This document shows, piece by piece, positions 1 to 8,303 of a stretch of DNA of 64,000 bases. The stretch lies in assembly GCA_964562685.1 (NCBI GenBank), contig CAZLUP010000003.1, forward strand, positions 1 to 64,000. Reading direction: 5' to 3'. Under the pieces are notes generated by a model. That model ran no database searches. It was not told where the DNA came from and saw only the letters and a list, made by a program, of their open reading frames with translations. The stretch's first letter is position 1; every line of letters starts with the position of its first letter. Origin of the DNA: Stanieria sp964562685. GTDB taxonomy: Bacteria; Cyanobacteriota; Cyanobacteriia; Cyanobacteriales; Xenococcaceae. The position numbers and the translations under genes are program-made.

Positions 1-65
1 TCAAATTTTCTTTTTATTATATAAATGTCCTAACTTAAATGCGTAGTGCTATAACTACAATATTC

Positions 66-100
66 AAACAAAAAACCCTTATGCTTAAAGTAATAAGGGT
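66..100 (-). terminator. Rho-independent terminator
   Basis: An 8-bp perfect stem (75-82 with 93-100, ACCCTTAT/ATAAGGGT) is followed on the minus strand by a run of T residues (complement of the A-run at 70-75). It lies just downstream of the minus-strand gene that ends at 162 and probably ends its transcript. Confidence 0.6.
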
Positions 101-161
101 AAGTTGCCATCACACTTCTTACAGAAGTATTTAGTCAAGCTATTTTTTTGGTTCAAAAATA

Positions 162-479
162 TTAACTTCTTTGTTGTTTCAGAGAAACCGTCAATTGAAA
201 TCCTAGCGCATCAAGTAAATCAATTAATTTATAGATTGCACCAGCATTTTCTGTGACAAATAATTGTTTTAATTTTTCGTAATGTTGCTGGGCTTCCTCT
301 GAAAGATTATTGCTTTGACTGCGAGATTCAATTAAGTCCTCAAGTGCATTCGGTAGCAGTTGATAAGTTTGAAAATTTTCTTCTAAAGCAAAGCTTAGAT
401 ACTTAGCTGCTTTTTCCGCATCTTCCAAAGAATCTATTAAATCATCAATCCAGCTAGTTTTAGTTGGTAACTTCACCAT
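162..479 (-). CDS. Antidote-like small protein (HI1420-downstream family, degenerate)
   Basis: A 105-residue protein. The N-terminal part (residues ~10-35, DDLIDSLEDAEKAAKYLSFA) and the C-terminal part (residues ~78-101, ending LIDLLDALGFQLTVSLK) resemble both ends of the 'probable addiction module antidote' family (TIGR02684-like), which normally has a helix-turn-helix between them. Here the centre (residues ~45-75) is a charged, coil-like stretch in which I see no clear helix-turn-helix. No toxin partner (RelE/HigB-like) lies next to it in the window. It may be an orphan or repurposed antitoxin. The family assignment is an inference from pattern; function is unproven. Confidence 0.55.
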   Translation of the reverse strand: MVKLPTKTSWIDDLIDSLEDAEKAAKYLSFALEENFQTYQLLPNALEDLIESRSQSNNLSEEAQQHYEKLKQLFVTENAGAIYKLIDLLDALGFQLTVSLKQQRS

Positions 480-551
480 ACTTATTTGCAGTAAAGACCT
501 TAAAGATAATAACGATAAATAACTAACCGCTATTTGTTAATCAGTTATAAC

Positions 552-2018
552 TTACTCGCGATTCATCGCACTGTTGTAAATCTTTTCATTTGCTTTAACA
601 GATTTAAAAAAATCTACAACTGGATACGGATAGTCTGTTCCTAGTCTGATTTGATAACGTTTTTGTTCCTCAAGAGTAAGTTGCCAAGGTTCATGAATTT
701 TACTTCCTGGAATTGAAGCTAGTTCTGGTAACCAATGTCTAACATAATCTCCTTTGGGGTCATAATCTTTTGATTGTTTAGGAATATTAAAATAACGAAA
801 ACCACGAGCATCATTACCTACTCCAGCAGTATAGTTCCAATTACCCCAATTACTACAAACATCGTAGTCAATTAGCAAAGATTCAAACCATTCTGCCCCC
901 ATTTGCCAATTAATTCCTAAATTTTTAGTCAGGAAACTAGCAACATTTTGTCTACCACGATTAGACATAAAACCTGTGACAGCTAATTCTCGCATATTGA
1001 CATCGACTAGAGGATAACCTGTTTTTCCTTCTTGCCACAAATTAAATTTTTCCCAGTCTTCTTGCCAAGGAATATTAATACTTTGTAAACCAGAGGGAGA
1101 AAAAATTTTGTTACCGTGTTTGGCACAAATAAAACGAAAATAGTCTCGCCAAATCAATTCAAAAATTAGCCAATAAGTAGAATCGTTTTTAATTCTTTCT
1201 TTTTCGTACTTTTGTACTTGTTCATAAATATATCGAGGAGAAATACAACCTCTAGCAAGCCAAGGAGAAAATTTAGAAGAATAGTCGGCTCCTAACATTC
1301 CATTTCTGGTTTCTTTATATTTTTTTAGACAATCTAATTGCCAAAAATATTGATTCAATCTTGTTAAGGCTTCCGTTTCTCCACCTTTAAAGTTTAAGAC
1401 TGCTCGTTCATCAAAAATAGGTGTTTTTAACCCTAAATCAGATAGGTAGGGAATTTCTCCTAGTTCTATTGATGGTAATGATGGTAATTTTTTGGGAGTT
1501 GGCAAAGGTTTTTCCACGGTAGATTTTGCTTCAACTTGCTTGCGAAAGTTAGTATATAATTCGGGAATTTGTACAATATCAAAGGGTAAATCTTCGGGAA
1601 AATATAAAGTTGCTCCCCAAAAAGAATATACTTTAATTTTAAGTTTTTGTAATTCTTGTTTTAAAGCTTGTTCTACTTTAAGTTCTTCTGCGGTTACTTC
1701 TTGATGATAATAAACAGCGTCTATATTTAATTCTTTGGCGAGATGAGGAATTATTTGTTCTGGAAAGCCCCAACGAATAATTAAATTACTACCTAGTTTT
1801 TGAAGTGATTTTTTTAAATCTGCAACAGATTCTAGTATAAATTGTGCGCGATAATTGCCCGTTTTTGGAAAACCAAAAAAAGTTTGCTGAAACTCTCTTT
1901 TATCGAAACAATATACAGGAATAATTTGAGTTTGTTCTTGAACAGCTTGGTAAATTGGTTTGTGGTCGTGAAGGCGGAGATCGTTACGAAACCAAATCAA
2001 AATTCGTTTTTTTGACAT
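552..2018 (-). CDS. DASH-type cryptochrome / photolyase family protein
   Basis: A 488-residue flavoprotein of the cryptochrome/photolyase family. The N-terminal alpha/beta photolyase domain (residues ~5-170) begins with WFRNDLRLHDH. The C-terminal helical FAD-binding domain (residues ~220-470) holds GADYSSKFSPWLARGC (243-258), WRDYFRF (290-296) and the DYDVCSNWGNWNYTAGVGND stretch, typical of DASH cryptochromes and photolyases. Length matches the DASH subfamily, which repairs cyclobutane pyrimidine dimers in single-stranded or looped DNA using blue light, with FAD and a folate antenna. It is monocistronic, with about 210 bp of AT-rich sequence upstream containing a HIP1 octamer. Confidence 0.92.
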   Translation of the reverse strand: MSKKRILIWFRNDLRLHDHKPIYQAVQEQTQIIPVYCFDKREFQQTFFGFPKTGNYRAQFILESVADLKKSLQKLGSNLIIRWGFPEQIIPHLAKELNIDAVYYHQEVTAEELKVEQALKQELQKLKIKVYSFWGATLYFPEDLPFDIVQIPELYTNFRKQVEAKSTVEKPLPTPKKLPSLPSIELGEIPYLSDLGLKTPIFDERAVLNFKGGETEALTRLNQYFWQLDCLKKYKETRNGMLGADYSSKFSPWLARGCISPRYIYEQVQKYEKERIKNDSTYWLIFELIWRDYFRFICAKHGNKIFSPSGLQSINIPWQEDWEKFNLWQEGKTGYPLVDVNMRELAVTGFMSNRGRQNVASFLTKNLGINWQMGAEWFESLLIDYDVCSNWGNWNYTAGVGNDARGFRYFNIPKQSKDYDPKGDYVRHWLPELASIPGSKIHEPWQLTLEEQKRYQIRLGTDYPYPVVDFFKSVKANEKIYNSAMNRE

Positions 2019-2231
2019 AAATAATTATTGGGGTTTTTTGGTTTATTTGATAGTCAATAATAGCGATCGCACTTATAGTAGTGAAACTATCACAGTAATA
2101 AAAAAAAATTAGTTATCTTATTAAAAAATGCTTTTTATTAACTAAATGAACAATTTAATTTTTTAAAATGAGATTCAAAACTGCTTTACATTTTTTATCC
2201 AAGTAATTAATCTATGTGGGTTGTAATTAAA

Positions 2232-2558
2232 TCAAACAGAAAAATGGTAGCTAGTATGTGCGCCATTAGGATATAAAAAAGTACAAATTACTGAAGTTTC
2301 GGGATTATATTTAATAATTAAATCTTGTAAGCCAGCTTCCTTCCAATCACTCACCATGTTAGGTAGCATACTGATAGGCTTAAACACAATTTGCCAATCT
2401 TCCAAACTAGAACTATTATTTTCTGATTGCCTTAAAATAATAACTGTTCCTTTTTCTTCAAATTCAGAATAGCTTCGTTTTGCAAGTGCAATTATTCGTT
2501 CAGCATTCGCTTCAATAACTTTAATTTGTTCTTCTTTATTTTCTAAAGGTTCAGACAT
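2232..2558 (-). CDS. Conserved hypothetical protein, 108 residues
   Basis: Not recognised. The protein has an acidic N-terminal helix (residues ~1-35), then an alternating hydrophobic/polar region with WQIVFKPISMLP (residues ~55-66) and a C-terminal strand-rich end (VICTFLYPNGAHTSYHF), suggesting a small alpha+beta soluble fold. There is no signal peptide or membrane segment. It is divergent from the methyltransferase that starts 60 bp away at 2619, so the two may share a regulatory region. Confidence 0.6.
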   Translation of the reverse strand: MSEPLENKEEQIKVIEANAERIIALAKRSYSEFEEKGTVIILRQSENNSSSLEDWQIVFKPISMLPNMVSDWKEAGLQDLIIKYNPETSVICTFLYPNGAHTSYHFSV

Positions 2559-2618
2559 AACCTAAACTGCTTGGTAAACACAAACTTTATTAATATAAAA
2601 TATATTTGCTTTAAAAAC

Positions 2619-3242
2619 ATGGACAATAGACAATATGCACCCGCAACTCAACGCAATCGCGAACCAATTTTAGCAGTATTATCGCGAGTATTACCTCCAC
2701 AAGGTGATATTTTAGAGCTTGCTAGCGGAACAGGAGAACACGCAATTTTTTTTGCACCTCGTTTAGCACCTCGTCAATGGTATCCTTCCGATCCTAATCC
2801 AATCTTAAGAGACAGTATCGAGGCTTGGCGGAATCATCATCCCGCAGACAATTTACATTCACCATTGAATATTGATGCTTGTGAGTCTAAATGGCAAGTA
2901 GAAGAAAAAGAAATCGAAATAAAGGCAATTGTTAATATTAATATGATTCATATTTCTCCGTGGCAAGCTTGTCTTGGTTTGATGAGTGGTGCGGGTAGGA
3001 TTCTACCTACGGGCGGTGTTTTATATTTGTATGGTCCTTATAAACAAAAGGGAGAACATACCGCAGAAAGTAATCGTAGTTTTGATGAATCTTTACGTAG
3101 GCAAAATCCTGAGTGGGGAGTTAGAAATTTAGAAGATGTAGCAAGAATAGCTCAATCTGAAGGTTTAGAGTTACAAGAAGTTGTTACCATGCCTGCTAAT
3201 AATTTATCAGTAATTTTTCACAAATCACAAGTTAAAATTTAA
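2619..3242 (+). CDS. DUF938 family SAM-dependent methyltransferase-like protein
   Basis: A 207-residue protein of the DUF938 family (PF06080; relatives include METTL26). The nucleotide-binding glycine motif is visible as ILELASGTGEHAIFFA (residues ~26-41), followed by the acidic strand-2 region QWYPSDPNP and by VNINMIHISPW, which is characteristic of the family. The start was placed at 2619 (MDNRQYAPATQRNREPIL) because family members begin there; an upstream in-frame ATG at 2571 would add 16 residues of low-complexity sequence. The substrate is unknown for the family. Confidence 0.85.
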   Translation: MDNRQYAPATQRNREPILAVLSRVLPPQGDILELASGTGEHAIFFAPRLAPRQWYPSDPNPILRDSIEAWRNHHPADNLHSPLNIDACESKWQVEEKEIEIKAIVNINMIHISPWQACLGLMSGAGRILPTGGVLYLYGPYKQKGEHTAESNRSFDESLRRQNPEWGVRNLEDVARIAQSEGLELQEVVTMPANNLSVIFHKSQVKI

Positions 3243-3262
3243 AATTAATTTTTTTAATCTAA

Positions 3263-3829
3263 TCAAAATTCTCTTAGGGATTTTTCTAAATCGCCAGGAG
3301 CGAAAATAATATTTAATAAATTAGTAGCATGAATCGAGGCAAAATTTGCTGTAGCCCAGGCAGGTATTATACTAAAGTACCAAAGTAGAGAAAATAATTT
3401 AAAAAATAACCAGATTACAATTAACCAAAAGCAAATATAAGGAATGAGAGTTTGAAAAATAATATAACAACTTCCCCAAAGCAAATCTACTAAAATATTA
3501 TTGATTACTAAATTAGCTTTGCCTGTTTTTTGTTGATTAATTCTCTGCTGCTTTCTTAAATTAAGGAAATAATAAAAATTACTGTGATTAGCAATTAGTT
3601 GTTTAGCAAATAATCCTGCACTACCATAACTACATAAAAAAATTAAACTTTGTTGTGGATTTTGCCAATATCGAGCTAAAAATTTTAATAAGTTTTCAAC
3701 AATTTGAATAGATTGGTCTTGAATATTATTTAATAATAAAGTTGCTGTGTAATCACCTAGATAAAAACCTACATAAATCCCAACAACAATAGAACAAATA
3801 TAGCTTAACGTATAAAGAGACCGAAACAT
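3263..3829 (-). CDS. Predicted membrane protein, 188 residues
   Basis: Not recognised as a named family. Hydrophobic segments lie at residues ~5-30 (LYTLSYICSIVVGIYVGFYL), ~60-75, ~115-150 (two closely spaced helices rich in I, L, W and F) and near ~155-170. This indicates an integral inner- or thylakoid-membrane protein with about four helices. It converges with the DUF938 gene, 20 bp apart. No catalytic motif is seen. Confidence 0.6.
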   Translation of the reverse strand: MFRSLYTLSYICSIVVGIYVGFYLGDYTATLLLNNIQDQSIQIVENLLKFLARYWQNPQQSLIFLCSYGSAGLFAKQLIANHSNFYYFLNLRKQQRINQQKTGKANLVINNILVDLLWGSCYIIFQTLIPYICFWLIVIWLFFKLFSLLWYFSIIPAWATANFASIHATNLLNIIFAPGDLEKSLREF

Positions 3830-3906
3830 CCTAAACTATTTTTAATTAAAGAATAATTGCTATTATAATTTTTGATCAAAAAAATGATGTGATCTTGAAT
3901 CAGCTT

Positions 3907-4007
3907 ATATCAAATTGCTAAATTCTGCTATGAATAAATTTATGTAAGGGTTTGGCACTGTTAAACCCTTACATAATATCTGTAGCAAACAAAAAACAAA
4001 TTGATAT
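3907..4007. mobile_element. MITE-like element, copy A (~100 bp)
   Basis: The element is bounded by short inverted termini (ATATCAAATT at 3907, AAATTGATAT ending at 4007) and contains an internal 12-bp-stem palindrome (ATGTAAGGGTTT / AAACCCTTACAT, 3942-3973) followed by ATCTGTAGCAAACA. A second element of the same length at 25003-25102, in opposite orientation, has the same order of parts: terminus, GTAAGGG...CCC(T/C)TAC palindrome, ATCTGTAGCAAACA, terminus. It has no coding capacity. It sits downstream of ureC. Confidence 0.6.
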
Positions 4008-4050
4008 TACTTAATAACTTATTAAGGCTTTTTATTAATCTAAGCTTAAG

Positions 4051-4076
4051 TTCAATAAAGCGATCGCTTTATTGAA
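4051..4076. repeat. 26-bp perfect palindrome centred on HIP1
   Basis: The 26 bases read identically on both strands and are centred on GCGATCGC, the cyanobacterial HIP1 octamer, extended on each side by TTCAATAAA and its complement. Located 37 bp downstream of the ureC stop codon, it could form a hairpin in the ureC transcript, but there is no strong U-run on the minus strand. Confidence 0.75.
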
Positions 4077-4112
4077 AGTAGAGATAATTCTGATATTATC
4101 CCTACAATTAAA

Positions 4113-5822
4113 TCAAAACAAGAAATAACGTTGTGCCATCGGTAATTCTGTAGCAGGTTCACAGGTTAACAGTTCCCCATCTGCCCTGACTTCATAGGTT
4201 TCAGGATCGACTTCAATAGCAGGAGTAGCATCATTTAGTTTGAGATCTGCTTTACTGAGATTGCGAGTGTTAGATACAGCTACCGCAGGAGTTTGTAAAC
4301 CAATTTGTTCGGGAATACCCGCCTCAATCGCAGCTTGAGAAACAAAAGTAAGGGAAGTTGCACCAATTGCGCCACCAAAACTGCCAAACATCGGACGCAT
4401 ATGCACCGGTTCTGGAGTGGGAATACTAGCATTAGGATCGCCCATTTGTGACCAAGCAATCAACCCTCCTTTAATCACTAATTCTGGTTTTACGCCAAAA
4501 AAAGCTGGTTTCCAAAGACATAAATCTGCTAATTTTCCTGCTTCAATCGAACCGACATAATTGGCAATACCATGAGCGATCGCGGGGTTGATGGTATATT
4601 TGGCTATATATCTTTTGGCACGGAAATTATCATTAGCGGTGGAATCTTCAGCGAGATGACCCCGTTGAACTTTCATTTTGTGGGCGGTTTGCCAAGTCCG
4701 AATAATGACTTCTCCTACTCTTCCCATCGCTTGAGAATCGGAAGAAATCATACTAAATGCGCCTAAATCGTGCAGAATATCTTCTGCTGCAATAGTTTCT
4801 CGGCGAATCCTTGATTCTGCAAAAGCCACATCTTCAGGAATGCTTTTATCGAGGTGATGGCAAACCATCAACATATCTAAATGTTCTTCTAAAGTATTAG
4901 CTGTATAGGGACGAGTCGGATTGGTAGAAGAAGGTAAAACGTTCGCTTGTCCACAGACTTTAATAATATCTGGTGCGTGTCCACCGCCAGCCCCTTCGGT
5001 ATGGTAAGTATGAATCACGCGGTTTTTAAATGCTGCAATGGTATCTTCAACAAAACCAGCCTCGTTAAGAGTATCGGTATGAATTGCTACTTGAATATCA
5101 TATTGGTCCGCCACACTCAAACAAGTATCGATCGCAGCAGGAGTTGTTCCCCAGTCTTCATGTAATTTTAACCCCATTACCCCCGCTTGAATCTGTTCGA
5201 TTAAACTTTCAGGTTTACTACTATTCCCCTTGCCTAAAAAACCCAAATTCATCGGAAAAGCATCCGCCGATTGTAACATCCGCCAAATATTCCACGCCCC
5301 AGGAGTACAGGTAGTCGCATTAGTACCAGTAGCAGGTCCCGTACCACCCCCAATCATCGTAGTTACGCCAGACGCGATCGCTGTTTCGATCTGTTGAGGG
5401 CAGATAAAATGAATATGGCTATCAATTCCCCCTGCGGTAAGAATATGACCTTCCCCTGCCATCACTTCTGTCGACGGGCCAATAATAATATCTACGTTGT
5501 CTTGAATATAAGGATTTCCAGCTTTACCAATTTTAAAAATCTTACCGTCTTTAATACCCAAATCCGCTTTAACGATGCCCCACCAATCTAAAATCAGGGC
5601 ATTAGTAATTACTAGATCTACCGCCCCTTCTTCTCTAGAAATCGGCGATTGTCCCATCCCATCACGGATTACCTTACCACCGCCAAATTTTACCTCATCA
5701 CCGTAAGTAGTAAAATCCCGTTCGACTTCAATAATTAGTTCTGTATCTGCTAATCTAACGCGATCGCCTGTAGTTGGACCAAAAGTTTCTGCATAGGCAC
5801 GGCGATCCATCCGATAACTCAT
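4113..5822 (-). CDS. ureC: Urease subunit alpha
   Basis: A 569-residue catalytic subunit of nickel urease, which hydrolyses urea to ammonia and carbamate. All metal ligands are visible: H136 and H138 in DSHIHF, the lysine that becomes carbamylated (K219 in GLKLHEDWG), H248 (AIHTDT), H274 (HTYHTEGAGGGHAPD) and D362 (SSDSQAMGR). The flexible active-site flap histidines occur in MVCHHLD (322-323). Length is normal. ureA, ureB and the accessory genes ureDEFG are not adjacent or anywhere in this window; dispersed urease genes are common in cyanobacteria. The downstream region holds the HIP1 palindrome and a MITE-like element. Confidence 0.97.
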   Translation of the reverse strand: MSYRMDRRAYAETFGPTTGDRVRLADTELIIEVERDFTTYGDEVKFGGGKVIRDGMGQSPISREEGAVDLVITNALILDWWGIVKADLGIKDGKIFKIGKAGNPYIQDNVDIIIGPSTEVMAGEGHILTAGGIDSHIHFICPQQIETAIASGVTTMIGGGTGPATGTNATTCTPGAWNIWRMLQSADAFPMNLGFLGKGNSSKPESLIEQIQAGVMGLKLHEDWGTTPAAIDTCLSVADQYDIQVAIHTDTLNEAGFVEDTIAAFKNRVIHTYHTEGAGGGHAPDIIKVCGQANVLPSSTNPTRPYTANTLEEHLDMLMVCHHLDKSIPEDVAFAESRIRRETIAAEDILHDLGAFSMISSDSQAMGRVGEVIIRTWQTAHKMKVQRGHLAEDSTANDNFRAKRYIAKYTINPAIAHGIANYVGSIEAGKLADLCLWKPAFFGVKPELVIKGGLIAWSQMGDPNASIPTPEPVHMRPMFGSFGGAIGATSLTFVSQAAIEAGIPEQIGLQTPAVAVSNTRNLSKADLKLNDATPAIEVDPETYEVRADGELLTCEPATELPMAQRYFLF

Positions 5823-5999
5823 AACTTTCTTTACTTCCTTGAGAATGATCTTGTTCTTAGATTAATCGGATTGATGGTGTAGCGGAAAGTACATTGGAAT
5901 ATATTAAGATTCAATCAAGTTAACTAAACTTGAAGCTACTGAAACAAGGATTGTTACAATAAAAAACCTAACAGATAAAAAATAAACTTTAACAGCATC

Positions 6000-6383
6000 A
6001 TGGAACAAGCGATCACAAACCTCAAAGCGATCGACGATCAATTATCCAAACGCCATATCGACCTCGATCCAGGTGGTTACTATATTATTTATCTAGACCC
6101 AGAACAAGGTTTAATTTGTGCCAAACATTTTACCAATATTATTAACGAAAAAGGTTTAGCCGTAGACCCCGATACAGGTAAAGTAATTGCTGCTAGAGGT
6201 AAAGTTAATCGAACCTCAGAAACTATTTTTACTGCTAGAACAGCCAAAGAACTTTGTGTCAAAATCATTGAAGAAGACAAATCTTGTCCGATTACAATGC
6301 TAGATCATGCAGCTTATCTAGGACGAGAATTTATGCGGGCAGAATACGCTCTCATTTCTGGAGAAGAATATATTCAAGATTAA
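6000..6383 (+). CDS. DUF4346 domain protein
   Basis: A 127-residue cyanobacterial conserved protein matching the DUF4346 pattern: DPGGYYIIYLDPEQGLICAK (residues ~22-41), AVDPDTGKV (~55-63), then TAKELCVKIIE and DHAAYLGREF, ending in AEYAL. No membrane segment or signal peptide is present. Relatives occur alone or fused to larger proteins, and the function is not established. It is preceded by an AT-rich spacer and is divergent from ureC by about 180 bp. Confidence 0.75.
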   Translation: MEQAITNLKAIDDQLSKRHIDLDPGGYYIIYLDPEQGLICAKHFTNIINEKGLAVDPDTGKVIAARGKVNRTSETIFTARTAKELCVKIIEEDKSCPITMLDHAAYLGREFMRAEYALISGEEYIQD

Positions 6384-6415
6384 GTTGTAAAAGATTTTTG
6401 GCTGAATATTCGTAC

Positions 6416-6435
6416 AGACGCGAGCGATCGCGTCT
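6416..6435. repeat. Short palindromic repeat (AGACGCG...CGCGTCT)
   Basis: A 7-bp inverted repeat (6416-6422 with 6429-6435) is embedded in a longer imperfect hairpin that includes GAATATT/GAATAT arms. The flanks (GTAC before, CT after) match those of the palindrome at 27342-27361 and the half-copy near 16879-16900. This is a dispersed intergenic repeat family. Confidence 0.6.
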
Positions 6436-6505
6436 CTGAATATGTATATAAATTAGGAATACCATTTACATTAATATTTACATTAATGTAGAAGCAGTAA
6501 GTAGT

Positions 6506-6850
6506 ATGAATGATAATCCAGTTTTTCCGTTATTTGTGGCTGCTCATGAAGCTGCCCATGCCATTCAATGGAATTTAGGAATTGGAGGCATCAATAGTGG
6601 GGGAGTTACGATTGGGACAGAACTACAGGCTGATTGCCTTGCTGGAGACACATTGTCTTGGATGTTTTCAAAACTGGCTTCTATATCTGGGGAAGAATAT
6701 AAGCAGATCGAATACCTAGTAGGCTTAGCTGCTGCCGAAGTTGGTGACTATGATTATCATGATTCGGATCACCACGGAACTCCCAATCAGCGTGTAGCTT
6801 TTACATTACGTGGTTTCAGTGGAGAAAACTTTCAAACTTGTCTTCGTTAA
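6506..6850 (+). CDS. Truncated neutral zinc metallopeptidase-like protein (YpfJ family)
   Basis: The 114 residues correspond to the C-terminal catalytic part of the PF04228/YpfJ 'neutral zinc metallopeptidase' family. An HEXXH motif is present as HEAAH (residues 14-18), followed by the second conserved block ELQADCLAG (~39-47) and the family's C-terminal HGTPNQRVAFTLRGFSGENF. Full-length members are about 250-300 residues and have an N-terminal membrane/linker region and more sequence before HEXXH; that is missing here, and the loop between HEXXH and ELQADC is shortened. A palindromic repeat lies 70 bp upstream. It may be a shortened enzyme or a gene fragment. Confidence 0.6.
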   Translation: MNDNPVFPLFVAAHEAAHAIQWNLGIGGINSGGVTIGTELQADCLAGDTLSWMFSKLASISGEEYKQIEYLVGLAAAEVGDYDYHDSDHHGTPNQRVAFTLRGFSGENFQTCLR

Positions 6851-6890
6851 TATTTCATCTTTCTATTCAGTGTCTGCGCAAGTAAGCTTT

Positions 6891-7730
6891 TTATTCAATT
6901 TCTCCTAAATTAAACAAAAAAGGAACGTTACTTTTAGAATCACCACCCATGACTAAAACTTTCGGCATTTGCGCCCCTCCTTCTCGCCAAGCTTCAATCG
7001 CTTCTTTTTGTAAAACCAATTGTCCTCCTTGAGCTTTGAGAGTTTCAGCTAAAAGTCTTTGAGCTTCCGCTTTCCCTTTAGCACGATTGATTTCTGCTTG
7101 AGCTTGTTGTTCGGCTTCTTTGGCAACATAAACAGCCCTTCTCGCTTTTTGTTCAGCTATCTGTTTTTCTTCTACTGCCTTAGCAAATTCAGGAGAAAAA
7201 GTTAAGTCTACAACACTGGTATCGAGAACAATGATGCCATATTTTTCCAAACGAGAACCAAGAGCATTATCAAAATCTTCTTTCAGTTCACTTCTTTGCG
7301 TAATAGCTTCTTCTACCGTTCTTCTTGCTGCTGCGATTTTAAAAGATTCTTGAGTTTGGGGAGCAATAATTTTAGCAACGATATTTTGTAGCGTGCCTTG
7401 TTTTCTTCTAATTTCTACAATTCTCATCGGATCGAGACGAAAGTTAATCGCAAATCTAGCTTTCAAATCTTGTAAATCTTTAGTAGAACTTTCCGCAGGA
7501 ACTTCAAATTTCTGCACAGTTACGTCATAGATATCCACGTTTGAAACTAAAGGAGGTCGAATATGGAGTCCTTCCAATAACGCTCCATTTTGCGCTTTGC
7601 CTAAGATACTAAGAACTCCTGCTTGACCTGGATTAATAATTACAAAAGAATTAAAGGCAATCAAAACAATTAAAGCAGCAATAATTCCACCAAGTAAAGG
7701 CTGCCAACTATTGGATGAGTCAGTATTCAA
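6891..7730 (-). CDS. Prohibitin/SPFH family membrane protein
   Basis: A 279-residue SPFH-domain protein. A single N-terminal membrane helix (residues ~13-33, GGIIAALIVLIAFNSFVIIN) is followed by PGQAGVLSILGK, the SPFH domain, and a long charged coiled coil (residues ~160-235) rich in E, K, A and Q that mediates ring assembly in prohibitins. The start was placed at a TTG (7730) because it has an AGGAGA Shine-Dalgarno sequence seven bases upstream; the longer frame begins at a TTG at 7760 without such a signal. Cyanobacterial relatives are associated with thylakoid or plasma-membrane quality control. Confidence 0.85.
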   Translation of the reverse strand: MNTDSSNSWQPLLGGIIAALIVLIAFNSFVIINPGQAGVLSILGKAQNGALLEGLHIRPPLVSNVDIYDVTVQKFEVPAESSTKDLQDLKARFAINFRLDPMRIVEIRRKQGTLQNIVAKIIAPQTQESFKIAAARRTVEEAITQRSELKEDFDNALGSRLEKYGIIVLDTSVVDLTFSPEFAKAVEEKQIAEQKARRAVYVAKEAEQQAQAEINRAKGKAEAQRLLAETLKAQGGQLVLQKEAIEAWREGGAQMPKVLVMGGDSKSNVPFLFNLGEIE

Positions 7731-7823
7731 GCTCTTATCTCCTATTTTTATATATACCAAGTTTTAGTTACTTGCTATTCTATCTATTGCACAATTAAGA
7801 ACTTAAAATAAGGTTGAGATTAG

Positions 7824-8288
7824 ATGTTTGATAGAGAAGAACTAGCTCATAGTAAATCTGTCAACCTTCCGCCAAAATTTCCTAATTTATTCCCGAACGA
7901 CTTACCAAAAAAGATTAATCGCTCAAAACTGATTTATCAGAGTGGGAAGTGGAGAGAAATTCTGCCTAACTTAGAACAACGTACCGCTTCAGGTATTTAT
8001 AATTTTGTTACTCAAGAAGGAATTATCTTTATACGTAGGGCTAATGCTAAAGTAGGAAATAGCCTGATTGGTCATATTGATCTAGCGATGGGGAGAGAAG
8101 TTGACTATGCAGGGAGACTCTATTTTTCGGGTCGTACAAACCGTGGAATTCTTCGTAAGTGGACTAATGAATCTGGTCACTATCGTCCTCCTGCAAAATT
8201 TAAAAGTAGGGCTGGTCTACCTGAAAATCTATTTCAATCTGGTCAGTTTTACAGTTTGATTAGTATAGGTGTTTCTCCTTATCAATAA
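7824..8288 (+). CDS. Orphan polymorphic-toxin-like domain protein (GHY-P motif)
   Basis: A 154-residue protein. Residues ~73-120 contain GHIDLAMGREVDYAGRLYF, then GILRKWTNESGHYRPP. This combination (G-H near a G-x-x-V, an A-G followed by a strand, then N-x-S-G-H-Y-x-P) is one I associate with C-terminal domains of bacterial polymorphic toxins and effector proteins; its biochemical activity is not known to me. No secretion or delivery domain is attached and there is no signal peptide. The next gene starts 15 bp after its stop, so the two form a likely operon like a toxin with its partner. The classification is an inference from motif recall and should be tested by profile search. Confidence 0.5.
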   Translation: MFDREELAHSKSVNLPPKFPNLFPNDLPKKINRSKLIYQSGKWREILPNLEQRTASGIYNFVTQEGIIFIRRANAKVGNSLIGHIDLAMGREVDYAGRLYFSGRTNRGILRKWTNESGHYRPPAKFKSRAGLPENLFQSGQFYSLISIGVSPYQ

Positions 8289-8303
8289 ATCAAGAGAAAT
8301 ATC

